A stretch of 63,279 bases of DNA from WFQV01 sp964611145 (GTDB taxonomy: Bacteria > Bacteroidota > Ignavibacteria > Ignavibacteriales > Melioribacteraceae): NCBI GenBank assembly GCA_964611145.1, contig CAZSYM010000012.1, positions 1 through 63,279 on the forward strand, read 5' to 3'. Below the pieces are notes generated by a model. That model was not told the origin of the DNA, searched no databases, and saw only the letters and a program-made list of their open reading frames with translations. A program made the translations under genes and the position numbers. This document shows positions 27,030 to 35,412 of the stretch, one piece after another (positions within the stretch are counted from its first letter, which is position 1; each line of letters begins with the position of its first letter).

Positions 27030-28493
27030 CTAACGCACAATTTTTTTCGTTAATTCTCTTAAATTTCCAACAGTCAGCCCATCGGATTCTTCTAAAATAT
27101 CATTATCATCAAAATTGTCAAGTAATTTTAATAAATTTTTAAATTCTTTTTTAGCTTCGGCAATTCTCTCCAGACGCAAAAGCGAATTGGCTTTTAAAAA
27201 ATATGCCATCGGAAAATCATGTTTCAAAAAAATAGTTTTGTTCAAATATTCAATAGCTTTATCATAATCTTCTTTTTCACTTGAAAGAACCGCGAGTAAA
27301 TAAAATAATTTTTCATCCGTCTTAATTTTTTTTATAAGTAGGGAGCATGCATCATCAGCCTCTTGCCAAAGCCCCAAATTCAAAAGAGCCTTACAATAAA
27401 GAAAAAATTTTTCTTTCACTTCCTTCGAAACAACTCTCATATTTTCAAGATGTTTCAATTCATTATGCATTTGTTGAAGTAATGTCCTGTAATCGCCTTT
27501 ATCAAAAAGAGTTAGGGCATCATGGAATGAAATCTCATGAGGAGTTTTTTTGCTTTTTGCATATCTTATTTCCTTAGTTTTCGAACTTTTAGATGTTACT
27601 TTTCTTTTCTTTTTAACAATCGATACCTTGTTTTTTTGCTTTTGCTCCGCGAATGTATTTTGAGAGCTTTTTGAAGTCTTTTTAAAAATCCTCATCCCTT
27701 CAATACTTAAAGGTACAAACCCTTTATAACTAATTAAAGACATCTCCGTAACCCCTGTAATCAAATATCCTTCGGGAGCAAGCAGTTTAAATAATTTCTC
27801 GATTACCTTTTGTATGCTTTCTTCATCAAAATAAATTAAAACATTTCTCAAAAAAATGATATCGAAATAGCCCACTTTATTGAACGGAGAGGGAAAAGAT
27901 TCATCGAATAAGTTCAAGACCTTAAATTTAACTTTTTCCGTAATCCGTTTTTGCAGCACGAAAACTTCATTTTCGACTTTTTCAAAATATTTATCCAAAC
28001 ATGCAGGAGGGCAATTGCGAAAAGACCATGGACGATATTCACCCTTCAAAGCTTTTTTAATAAAAACAGGGTTGAAATCTGTCCCCCAGATTTCAATTTT
28101 GGGAAAAAAAGCACTTCCAAGCTTTTCGTCTATCAAAATAGCAATTGAGTAAGGTTCTTCGCCTCCAGAACAAGCAGCACTCCAAATTGTAGCTTTTTCT
28201 TTTGTCCTTAGGATCTCCGGTAAAAGATTCCCTATAGCAATATTAAGCGCCTTGGGTTCACGGAAAAAATAGGTTTCGCCAATGGACAATTTACTAATAA
28301 GCACATGTTCCACAGATTTTGACAATGCATCGGTACGAATACCTTCAATAAGAAACTCATAACCATATTCCGATTCCCGGGCAACATCAAGAAGAATTTT
28401 CTTAAGTTCGCTAAGTTTATCCGCCGCAAAAGAAATTCCGTATTTCTCTTTAATCTTTTGTGCAACTTCCAAAAGATATTTATCGGAAATCAT
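27030..28493 (-). CDS. cheR: CheR chemoreceptor methyltransferase with C-terminal TPR domain (WspC/FrzF type)
   Basis: 487 residues. The methyltransferase part (1-275) shows the CheR signatures ISKLSIGETYFFREP, the SAM-binding IWSAACSGGEEPYS, WGTDFNPVFIKKAL and FDIIFLRNVLIYFDEE. A basic Lys/Ser-rich linker (about 280-325) follows, then tetratricopeptide repeats (about 330-480, e.g. KLFYLLAVLSSEKEDYDKAIEYLNKTIFL). It methylates receptor glutamates. The TPR fusion is typical of Wsp and Frz systems and not of flagellar chemotaxis. The start overlaps the upstream CheW by 14 nt. Confidence 0.94.
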   Translation of the reverse strand: MISDKYLLEVAQKIKEKYGISFAADKLSELKKILLDVARESEYGYEFLIEGIRTDALSKSVEHVLISKLSIGETYFFREPKALNIAIGNLLPEILRTKEKATIWSAACSGGEEPYSIAILIDEKLGSAFFPKIEIWGTDFNPVFIKKALKGEYRPWSFRNCPPACLDKYFEKVENEVFVLQKRITEKVKFKVLNLFDESFPSPFNKVGYFDIIFLRNVLIYFDEESIQKVIEKLFKLLAPEGYLITGVTEMSLISYKGFVPLSIEGMRIFKKTSKSSQNTFAEQKQKNKVSIVKKKRKVTSKSSKTKEIRYAKSKKTPHEISFHDALTLFDKGDYRTLLQQMHNELKHLENMRVVSKEVKEKFFLYCKALLNLGLWQEADDACSLLIKKIKTDEKLFYLLAVLSSEKEDYDKAIEYLNKTIFLKHDFPMAYFLKANSLLRLERIAEAKKEFKNLLKLLDNFDDNDILEESDGLTVGNLRELTKKIVR

Positions 28494-28986
28494 TGTTTTT
28501 CTTTTCTTGTGAAATCCTCTTTAATTCCTCTTCCAACTTCTCCTCCTCTTTTCGGGACAAAAATTCTTCGGGATTTTGAACAAGGACATCATCTGCGTCA
28601 TCCAATACCAGTATTCCGCTTATCTTACCAATCTTCTTGATCTCTTTTTCGAATTCTTTTAAATCTTCCTTCTGTGTTTCAACATACCCATAGACCTCAT
28701 CTACAATAAAGGCAAATAAACCGCTCTTGCGCCTGAGTAATATTATCTGAGAAGTCAAGGTTATGCTAAACGATTTAAGCCCCAGTATTTTAATAATATC
28801 TAAAACCGGGATAACCTCTCCGTGAAAGACAATGGTACCTAACACGTTATCAGGGAAAGAATTAACCGTTGTAATTTTAACCAAAGGAATTACATTTTCA
28901 ACAAAGTTCACAGGCAAAGCAAATTTCTTTCGATTAATCGTAAACACTACGAAATGATTCTTGGAAATTTTATTTTCCTCATCCAT
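28480..28986 (-). CDS. cheW: CheW coupling protein, first gene of the chemosensory operon
   Basis: 168 residues. CheW fold with HFVVFTINRKKFALPVNFVENVIPL, the GTIVFHGEVIPVLDIIKILGL core and LFAFIVDEVYGYVE. The C-terminus ends in a long acidic/basic helix (RKEEEKLEEELKRISQEKK). It opens the operon, 14-nt overlapped by the next gene. Upstream a palindrome at 29017-29032 may be its regulatory site. Two CheW proteins in one operon fit a Wsp-like system in which one can bind the CheA-receptor array and the other the CheR or receptor side. Confidence 0.92.
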   Translation of the reverse strand: MDEENKISKNHFVVFTINRKKFALPVNFVENVIPLVKITTVNSFPDNVLGTIVFHGEVIPVLDIIKILGLKSFSITLTSQIILLRRKSGLFAFIVDEVYGYVETQKEDLKEFEKEIKKIGKISGILVLDDADDVLVQNPEEFLSRKEEEKLEEELKRISQEKKNNDFR

Positions 28987-29016
28987 TTTTAATTCGCTCC
29001 GAATAAAACCCCATAT

Positions 29017-29032
29017 TAACTTAAATAAGTTA
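29017..29032. promoter_or_regulatory. Palindrome upstream of the chemosensory operon
   Basis: A perfect inverted repeat TAACTTA-AA-TAAGTTA lies 31 bp upstream of the first cheW start. Symmetry and position suggest an operator for a dimeric repressor or activator. The 7-2-7 layout with an AA centre resembles the lexA palindrome in form but not in sequence. AT-rich DNA makes chance symmetry possible. Confidence 0.4.
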
Positions 29033-29102
29033 CTAACTATTTCCTACGAAAGCAACGTTAGAAAAACACTTAACTTCGGAGAAATCTCAAGAGCCTGTGA
29101 AA

Positions 29103-31535
29103 TTATTTTAACAAAATCATTTTTTTCGTTATAACAAAATCACCGGCACGTAAAGTATAGAAATAAATTCCGCTTGCCAGATTAACTGCATTGAAGTCCT
29201 CTCGGTACACTCCTTTTTTCTTCCAACCGTTTACAAGTGTTTTCACCTTGCGTCCCAAAGCATCGTAAATTTCAAGTGTTACAAAACCGCTTTTTTCCAA
29301 TGTATATTGTATCGTCGTAGTAGGATTGAAAGGATTGGGATAATTTTGTGAAAGCTCGTAACGAAGAGGAGCGAACGATTTCTCTTGCTCGGCTGCAGTA
29401 AGATTAATTTCCAAAGAAACTAAAGACGGCTGAGGCAAAGAATTAAGGTTGGAAAAGGTCCCTGCGACGTAAATCTTATTAGCAGAAGCTTTTTCAATAT
29501 CTTCCACGTAATAGTCGAATTCCGGAGCAAAATCGGTAGCGGCAGAACCATTAAAAGCGTCGAGTTTAGCCATGTAACCTCTATGGACCCCGGCAATGGC
29601 GGTAAAATGTCCTCCCACCCAAATATCATTGCCGTCGGGTTTAATCACCGTAACGAGATTGTCCGGATCAGGGTTCCAATTAGTATCCGCCAAGGCATTT
29701 GCCTTTCCTAACTTTGCCAAATAATAAATGTTTTGCCCTCCTACCTGCGAGAAAATTCCTCCCACATAAACATTTGAATCCGTAACCGCCAGGGAATAAG
29801 TATCCCAATCGGGATGTGGATTCCACGAAGTATCCACGGTGGCATCGTTGGTATCTATTCGAGCGAGATAACTCATCGACTTGCCTCCAATCGTAATAAA
29901 GGAGCCAGCCACGTACAAATAGCCTCCGTCGAGTTTTATATCGTGCACTTCATTATCAGGGTCAGGCTGCCAGGTATTAACAAAAGTAGCGTCTTTCTTG
30001 TCAAGCTTCACCAAATTATTTACAGATGTCCCGTTCACCGTCCAGAAATAGCCTGCGGCATAGACGTACTTATCGTCGCATGCAATAGAATTAATTTTGT
30101 AATCAATGTCAGGCATCCAATCCTTCAAAGTGCCGTCGGAAGCCGAAAGAGCGGCCATGTGATTATGAGTGTGCCCGCTAACGGTTGTGAATTCCCCGCC
30201 GACATAAACGGTTTCTCCGTCAACAAGTATATCGAGAATTCGTCCGTTTGCAGTGGGTATCCAATTAGGATCGAGCGTATCGCTTACAAACCGTGCCAGT
30301 CGAGTTCTGTTGTACCCGGCACAACTTATAAAATCCCCCCCGAAATAAATATTTCCTTCATAAGCGGAAATTGCATAGACATGCCCCTGCTCATTTCGGC
30401 CCGTGTAAGTAAAATTACGAACATTCGGTCTCCAGCCCACGTCAAGAATTCCATCGGAAAGACTTACACGAACTAGCGAAAAAGCGGGGATATCATTGAT
30501 TTTACGAAACATTCCTCCAATATAAAGGAAATCGTTTTCCTTATCGGCATATAAAGCATAAACATTATTATCAGCCGAGACACTCCAGCATGAAACGTTT
30601 CCGTCGGAAGTTCTAATTTTTGCAAGTCTAGGGGAATGCACCGTGCTAACGCTCATAAACGCCCCTCCAATGTACAAAGAAGAATCGACGCGAACGATAC
30701 TCTCCACAAAATCATCGGGTTGTGCTCCCCAGGGATACACAACTTCGCCATCGGAAATTCTAATTTTCGCCAAATGCTTCACAGGTAAAGTTCCCATGTT
30801 AAAAAAATTCCCACCAACGTATAAATACTTATCGTCGGAGGCTATTGTTTTAACGAGATAATCCGGTGCGGGATTCCATGACGAATCTGATTGCCCCGTA
30901 GCAGTATCTAACTTTGCCAAGCAAGAAATGGAATTACCGCCGATGGAACTAAAGCTCCCTCCCACATAAAGAGAACCTTCGTGCAACAACAAAGAACGTA
31001 CGGAAGAATTTGGATTCGGTCTCCAATTTGTATCTACGGCACCCGTCGCGGCATCCACTTTAGCCAAGAAACTTATACTCTCACCTCCGATAGAATAGAA
31101 AAACCCGGCAACAAAAACAGCATTCCCGCTCAGTACAATCGAAAAAACCCTCTCATCCGTATTCGGATTCCATGCATCGACCTCACCGGAATACGTAACA
31201 TGTGCCAAATTATGTCGGAGCGAATCACCAACTTTAATAAAATTGCCACCGATATACCAGCCACCGTTACCGTCGGGAGTAATACAAAGAACGGTTCCGT
31301 TAATTTTAGGTAATGTCAAGTCCGGTTTATTCCCCAAAACCGTATCCAATTTGGCGAAAGGACCGGTATTGGGTCCCACATAAGAAAAATCCCCACCGAT
31401 ATACAATCTTGAATTCAAAGTATCGTAATAAGTAGCATAAATCCCTCCGTCGGTAATCCACAGATTTCTATCGATTTTCTGGGAATAAAGAAAGGCGGGA
31501 AGAAAAAACATACATAAGAATGCAAAATATTTCAT
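29103..31535 (-). CDS. T9SS cargo protein with 14 delta-60-like beta-propeller repeats
   Basis: 810 residues. Signal peptide at 1-18 (ending LYSQ). Residues about 20-715 are built of units of about 48 residues, each containing a strand of the form L/V/I-Y-V/I-G-G-x-F (LYIGGDFSYVG, LYVGGSFSSIG, VYVGGEFTTVS, IWVGGHFTAIA and others); I count 14. These resemble the delta-60 repeat of secreted propeller proteins. The C-terminal 80 residues are a T9SS type A sorting domain (SQNYPNPFNPTTTIQY, then VKTLVNGWKKKGVY and KKMILLK), so the protein should cross the outer membrane by the Por system. It lies downstream of the terminator at 31661-31692 and is probably transcribed alone. Ligand unknown. Confidence 0.88.
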   Translation of the reverse strand: MKYFAFLCMFFLPAFLYSQKIDRNLWITDGGIYATYYDTLNSRLYIGGDFSYVGPNTGPFAKLDTVLGNKPDLTLPKINGTVLCITPDGNGGWYIGGNFIKVGDSLRHNLAHVTYSGEVDAWNPNTDERVFSIVLSGNAVFVAGFFYSIGGESISFLAKVDAATGAVDTNWRPNPNSSVRSLLLHEGSLYVGGSFSSIGGNSISCLAKLDTATGQSDSSWNPAPDYLVKTIASDDKYLYVGGNFFNMGTLPVKHLAKIRISDGEVVYPWGAQPDDFVESIVRVDSSLYIGGAFMSVSTVHSPRLAKIRTSDGNVSCWSVSADNNVYALYADKENDFLYIGGMFRKINDIPAFSLVRVSLSDGILDVGWRPNVRNFTYTGRNEQGHVYAISAYEGNIYFGGDFISCAGYNRTRLARFVSDTLDPNWIPTANGRILDILVDGETVYVGGEFTTVSGHTHNHMAALSASDGTLKDWMPDIDYKINSIACDDKYVYAAGYFWTVNGTSVNNLVKLDKKDATFVNTWQPDPDNEVHDIKLDGGYLYVAGSFITIGGKSMSYLARIDTNDATVDTSWNPHPDWDTYSLAVTDSNVYVGGIFSQVGGQNIYYLAKLGKANALADTNWNPDPDNLVTVIKPDGNDIWVGGHFTAIAGVHRGYMAKLDAFNGSAATDFAPEFDYYVEDIEKASANKIYVAGTFSNLNSLPQPSLVSLEINLTAAEQEKSFAPLRYELSQNYPNPFNPTTTIQYTLEKSGFVTLEIYDALGRKVKTLVNGWKKKGVYREDFNAVNLASGIYFYTLRAGDFVITKKMILLK

Positions 31536-31660
31536 AACATTTCCTAAAAAATATTAAAAAATAACTTTGTATTTTAAGGAAAATTTCCATATAAAATTGT
31601 GATTTATTCCACAATTCTTTCATCGTGAAAAAATTATGCTTCCCCTTGGCAACGTCCTCT

Positions 31661-31692
31661 AAAAATAAAAAAGCCGAGCATGAAAGCTCGGC
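31661..31692 (-). terminator. Rho-independent terminator closing the TonB-receptor operon
   Basis: On the minus strand GCCGAGC-TTTCAT-GCTCGGC (31673-31692) is followed by TTTTTTATTTTT. It lies 24 bp after the stop of the 448-residue propeller gene and marks the end of the operon that begins at 45849. Confidence 0.85.
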
Positions 31693-31715
31693 TTCGGAAA
31701 CAATAAGAATAAAGC

Positions 31716-33062
31716 TTATTTCATCAAAATCATCTTACGCGATGTGGAGAAGTTCTTGGTACGTAAAGTATAGATATACATTCCACTTGCCAGATTTCTC
31801 GCATCGAATGTTACGCGATATGTTCCGGCTTCCTTTTGTTCGTTAACCAAAGTTGCCACCTCACGTCCAACCAAATCATAAACCTTCAGGCTTACGAAGT
31901 CCCTTGAAGGAATACTAAATTTAATAGTAGTAGTCGGGTTGAACGGGTTGGGATAGTTCTGGCTAAGTTGGAATTTCTTAGGCAATGTTCCTTCCTCTTT
32001 TTCTACAGAAGAAGGTTGATATTTCCATACACCCACAACATTGTAGTCATAATCTGCGAGGTACATGGTTTTGCCATCTGCGCTCCATGCGGCACCGCGG
32101 GGGCTATAAACACCGCCAGCGGAGGAATCGCCCATCGGAACACCGACGGAATCAACTATTTTCTTCGTGGTTATATCAAATGCATACCACATTCCACCTT
32201 TAGGACCAGACCAATCGGGACGGAGATTTCCAGCCCAAAGAAGTCCGTTCGGGCCCCAATCCAAGCAGCTTGCCCAAAGTTTTACAACTGCAAAAACCGT
32301 GTCTCTACCGTCGCTGGTTTTACCGGGGACATTATACCAATTACCCAAAGTATCTACCGGCTCAAATGGAGCAAGACCAGGAGCATCACTATGAAAATGT
32401 GGAATACCAAAGCCTGTCCAGGTAGAACCCGTATAAATATCCTTGCCTTCCGGTGTAACAACTACGGAGCGAAGAATGTATTTTACAGAATCAATAGCAT
32501 TGCCTACATAATTAAAGTTGTTATCCAAAATGAACATGGGACGACCACCGGGGACAACATAGGTAATATAAATGTTGCCGTCATTTGCTTGAGCCGCTTC
32601 GGTCAAAGACTTCGCTTCGGGAGCAACCCATTTATTCAACGCCTTATGGGTTTTGTAATCAATACGATATAGCGTATGTCCCGCAACATAAAGAATATTC
32701 CCGTCCTTATCCAATCCAATACCTTTTCCGCTACTCGTTAAAGTATCAACAGAGCCATCGGGAAGTTCGAGATATTCTATTGGAGAACCGCTTACATGCT
32801 GGCCGGTAGCAGGATCAAGAATATAAATCGGACGAAGATTAATAGTATCCCCCGCAGGTGTGAATAAAGTATCCTGCGCTAAATTGCCGTGCAAAGCCAA
32901 CCAAACGTTTCCGTCGGGCGCTACTGCAACGCCGTGCACACCCCAACTATTGCTTTGGGGAAGATGGAAATCGTACAAAAGATGATCGAATTTCCAATTT
33001 TGTGCATTGGACATTCCTACCAAAAGGAATAATCCGATAACAAGTGTCGCTAATTTTTTCAT
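31716..33062 (-). CDS. T9SS-secreted beta-propeller (NHL/SGL-like) protein
   Basis: 448 residues. Signal peptide at 1-20 (ending SNAQ). The body (about 25-350) has propeller-type blades such as VHGVAVAPDGNVWLAL, GKGIGLDKDGNILYVAGHTLYRID, and SADGKTMYLADYDYNVVGVWKY. A T9SS type A domain closes it (LSQNYPNPFNPTTTIKF, VATLVNEQKEAGTYRV, RKMILMK). It is the last gene of the seven-gene operon and sits 43 nt after the IPT lipoprotein. Related propellers bind glycans or act as lactonases; no active-site set is evident here. Confidence 0.88.
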   Translation of the reverse strand: MKKLATLVIGLFLLVGMSNAQNWKFDHLLYDFHLPQSNSWGVHGVAVAPDGNVWLALHGNLAQDTLFTPAGDTINLRPIYILDPATGQHVSGSPIEYLELPDGSVDTLTSSGKGIGLDKDGNILYVAGHTLYRIDYKTHKALNKWVAPEAKSLTEAAQANDGNIYITYVVPGGRPMFILDNNFNYVGNAIDSVKYILRSVVVTPEGKDIYTGSTWTGFGIPHFHSDAPGLAPFEPVDTLGNWYNVPGKTSDGRDTVFAVVKLWASCLDWGPNGLLWAGNLRPDWSGPKGGMWYAFDITTKKIVDSVGVPMGDSSAGGVYSPRGAAWSADGKTMYLADYDYNVVGVWKYQPSSVEKEEGTLPKKFQLSQNYPNPFNPTTTIKFSIPSRDFVSLKVYDLVGREVATLVNEQKEAGTYRVTFDARNLASGMYIYTLRTKNFSTSRKMILMK

Positions 33063-33105
33063 AGCTACTCCTTTTTGTTTGTGAATGATTGTTATTTAAG
33101 AAAAC

Positions 33106-34311
33106 TTATTTCCTTCCGTAATACGGAGCGCCTTCCGTACGAACAGCGATTCTAAGAACACGTTTTTTGGAAGCATCCGTATTTCTGCGTGTTACATAAA
33201 TATACCTACCATTACCCCAAACCATCGTATAAATGTCGGGTCCTAATATTCCGGGATACAAAGGCGCCAATACACCGTTTTTATGCAATACGAGAATTCC
33301 TTCCTCCTGATTTGTGCCTATATACATATCTCCGTCTTTCGTAAATGTAATGGACATAACTTCCTTGCCCAAATAATAGTCGTCAAAGTTCAGAACGAGT
33401 TCGGTGGCACCCAAAGTATCCTCTCCCGCAAGTATTTGATTTCTCCATATTCCGTTCATTATGTGAGTGGTATCCACTCCGGTGTATCTTCCCGCCACAT
33501 AAACATAGCCGTTGTAAATACGCACCGCATTGATATAAATATCCTTATACTCTTTGACGGTCTTCACGGATTTATCCGGAGCCACTTTGTAAATGGCGTT
33601 GCCGCCACCTCCGCAATAAACATTACCGTCCTCGTCCAAATCCAGATCGAAAGCGCCACCGGGCAAAACAGCAAACAAGCCGTCGCCACCGCCACCCGGG
33701 TTAATTTTAAGCAAATACTGCAAACCGAAGACATAATAAATTCCGCCGTCCGGTGCCCAACGCATGTGAGTTGCCAAGCCACGTATTAATTTTGAATAGT
33801 CCGATACATCGCCCGTGGGGGTTATTTTCTGCACCGGCTGCCCGTTCAGGGAGACATAAACATTTTCATCCTTATCAACCGCAATTCCGAAAGGATCGTC
33901 ATAATCATCAAAACCGCCTATCTCAACATAAATAGGCTCGAGCACATAGGGTTCGTAAACCGCAAATTTCACGGCTCCCTGGACTCGTAACTGAATTTTT
34001 ATCGAATCCCCAATTATGTTAGCCGGAATAACTTTTATTTGAGTTTCGGTACTTGAAACCACGGTGCCTTTCATTCCGTTGAAATAAACGGCGTTTTCTT
34101 CCGCAACGGAAGAAAAGTTTTTTCCGCTAATTGTGATTGTATCAACACCGGCAAATGCGGTATCGGGTTCTACAGCCGTAATCACCGGGTCGGGTTTAAA
34201 CTCCTCGTTCGGGTCGTAAATACTCGGCGGATAATCGTTTGAACAGTTCTGAAGCGCAAACGCCATCAGAAAAACGGCCAACGTTGTAAAAACTTTAACT
34301 TTTTTATTCAT
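33106..34311 (-). CDS. IPT/TIG-domain lipoprotein with beta-propeller
   Basis: 401 residues. Lipoprotein signal with lipobox ALQNC (Cys near 23). Residues about 40-125 are an IPT/TIG domain (ITAVEPDTAFAGVDTITISGKNFSS). The remainder forms NHL-like blades (PFGIAVDKDENVYVSLNG, FDLDLDEDGNVYCGGGGNAIYKV, SITFTKDGDMYIGTNQEEG). IPT plus NHL lipoproteins next to SusC-like receptors are common surface glycan- or ligand-binding lipoproteins in Bacteroidetes; here the ligand is unknown. It is 37 nt downstream of the PorV/PorQ-family gene. Confidence 0.87.
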   Translation of the reverse strand: MNKKVKVFTTLAVFLMAFALQNCSNDYPPSIYDPNEEFKPDPVITAVEPDTAFAGVDTITISGKNFSSVAEENAVYFNGMKGTVVSSTETQIKVIPANIIGDSIKIQLRVQGAVKFAVYEPYVLEPIYVEIGGFDDYDDPFGIAVDKDENVYVSLNGQPVQKITPTGDVSDYSKLIRGLATHMRWAPDGGIYYVFGLQYLLKINPGGGGDGLFAVLPGGAFDLDLDEDGNVYCGGGGNAIYKVAPDKSVKTVKEYKDIYINAVRIYNGYVYVAGRYTGVDTTHIMNGIWRNQILAGEDTLGATELVLNFDDYYLGKEVMSITFTKDGDMYIGTNQEEGILVLHKNGVLAPLYPGILGPDIYTMVWGNGRYIYVTRRNTDASKKRVLRIAVRTEGAPYYGRK

Positions 34312-34348
34312 CAGTACGCTCCTCGAAATTTCTTGCTATTCTAATTTA

Positions 34349-35386
34349 TTAAAAAGCAAATTTTATTGTAAATCTGTTCACATCTTGAAATGTGCTAAAC
34401 GGCGTATAGGAATAATCGAAAGCAAAACCAAAAGACCTTACACCGGCACCGAAAGAATAACTGTAATCATCTTGATTCGTAACATAACCGGCTCTCAAAT
34501 AAAGAATATTTTTGAAAACATATTCGCCGCCGAAGGCTACATATTCGGGAAACGAACGCGGGTGAACGGCGTCTATTGTAATATTCAAAGCATTACTCTC
34601 GCTCCACTGCGGGAAAAAGTCCATCACGTTCATCCCTATTCCTATTCTGAAAGTAAGAGGCAACTGAAAACTTTCTTTTTCATATTTAACTTCTTCGGCA
34701 AAATTCCGAATGGACATTCCAAAAGCCAGGCTCTTAAAACCAGTTTTGTAAAGAGTACCAAAATCGAATGCAACAACTCCCAGCGCATAATCCTTTTCTT
34801 CCTGTCCCGTGAGTTTATTACCGGTATAAACGGGAACATAGCTGGTACCGAGCTTTTGTCTCACATATTTAATTTGCCCGCCAACAGAAAATTTATCCGA
34901 AAGCTCTTTGGCATAACCCAGTCCGATGGAAAACGCATTCGGCATCGCCCAGCCCGCATCCACGTCTTGATAACCTTTTGGGGAGGTGGGGTCAACTATT
35001 GTCCATTCGAATTTCCCATAATCGACATAGAGGAAAGTGAATCCGATTACGCCATATTTCCCTCCCTGCCAATTAAACGCAGCGGAAGCGGAATAATATT
35101 TAATATCGGCTATCCAATTCATTTGATTAACAACGAAATCGAACATCGTTGTCATTCTTGCCAAACCGGCCGGATTATGGAAAAGCGAAGCGGAAGAACC
35201 TTCGTAAGTCGTGTACGCTTCCGCAATAGCCGACGCTCGCGCATTGGTTCCCACGCTCAAAAACTGGAAACCGGTTTGCGCCAGTTTTTTATTCTCGCCA
35301 GTATTATCCTGCGGTAAAATTACGTAAGGAATAAAAAACAAGACAAAGAAGATGAGCGATAATGAGTTAGCAACTGTTTTTTTCAT
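34349..35386 (-). CDS. PorV/PorQ-family outer-membrane protein
   Basis: 345 residues. Signal peptide at about 1-25. The N-terminal block GFQFLSVGTNARASAIAEAYTTYEGSSASLFHNPAGLA is the hallmark of the PorV/PorQ (UPF0164) branch of FadL-like barrels, and alternating strands run to the final FTIKFAF. PorV carries T9SS cargo from the translocon to the attachment complex and PorQ is an accessory protein; many FCB genomes hold several paralogues placed next to their dedicated cargo. Here it follows the second receptor/partner pair by 26 nt, which suggests it serves the secreted proteins of this operon. Confidence 0.9.
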   Translation of the reverse strand: MKKTVANSLSLIFFVLFFIPYVILPQDNTGENKKLAQTGFQFLSVGTNARASAIAEAYTTYEGSSASLFHNPAGLARMTTMFDFVVNQMNWIADIKYYSASAAFNWQGGKYGVIGFTFLYVDYGKFEWTIVDPTSPKGYQDVDAGWAMPNAFSIGLGYAKELSDKFSVGGQIKYVRQKLGTSYVPVYTGNKLTGQEEKDYALGVVAFDFGTLYKTGFKSLAFGMSIRNFAEEVKYEKESFQLPLTFRIGIGMNVMDFFPQWSESNALNITIDAVHPRSFPEYVAFGGEYVFKNILYLRAGYVTNQDDYSYSFGAGVRSFGFAFDYSYTPFSTFQDVNRFTIKFAF

Positions 35387-35412
35387 TTTTTAACTCCCAA
35401 TGTATTTAAACT

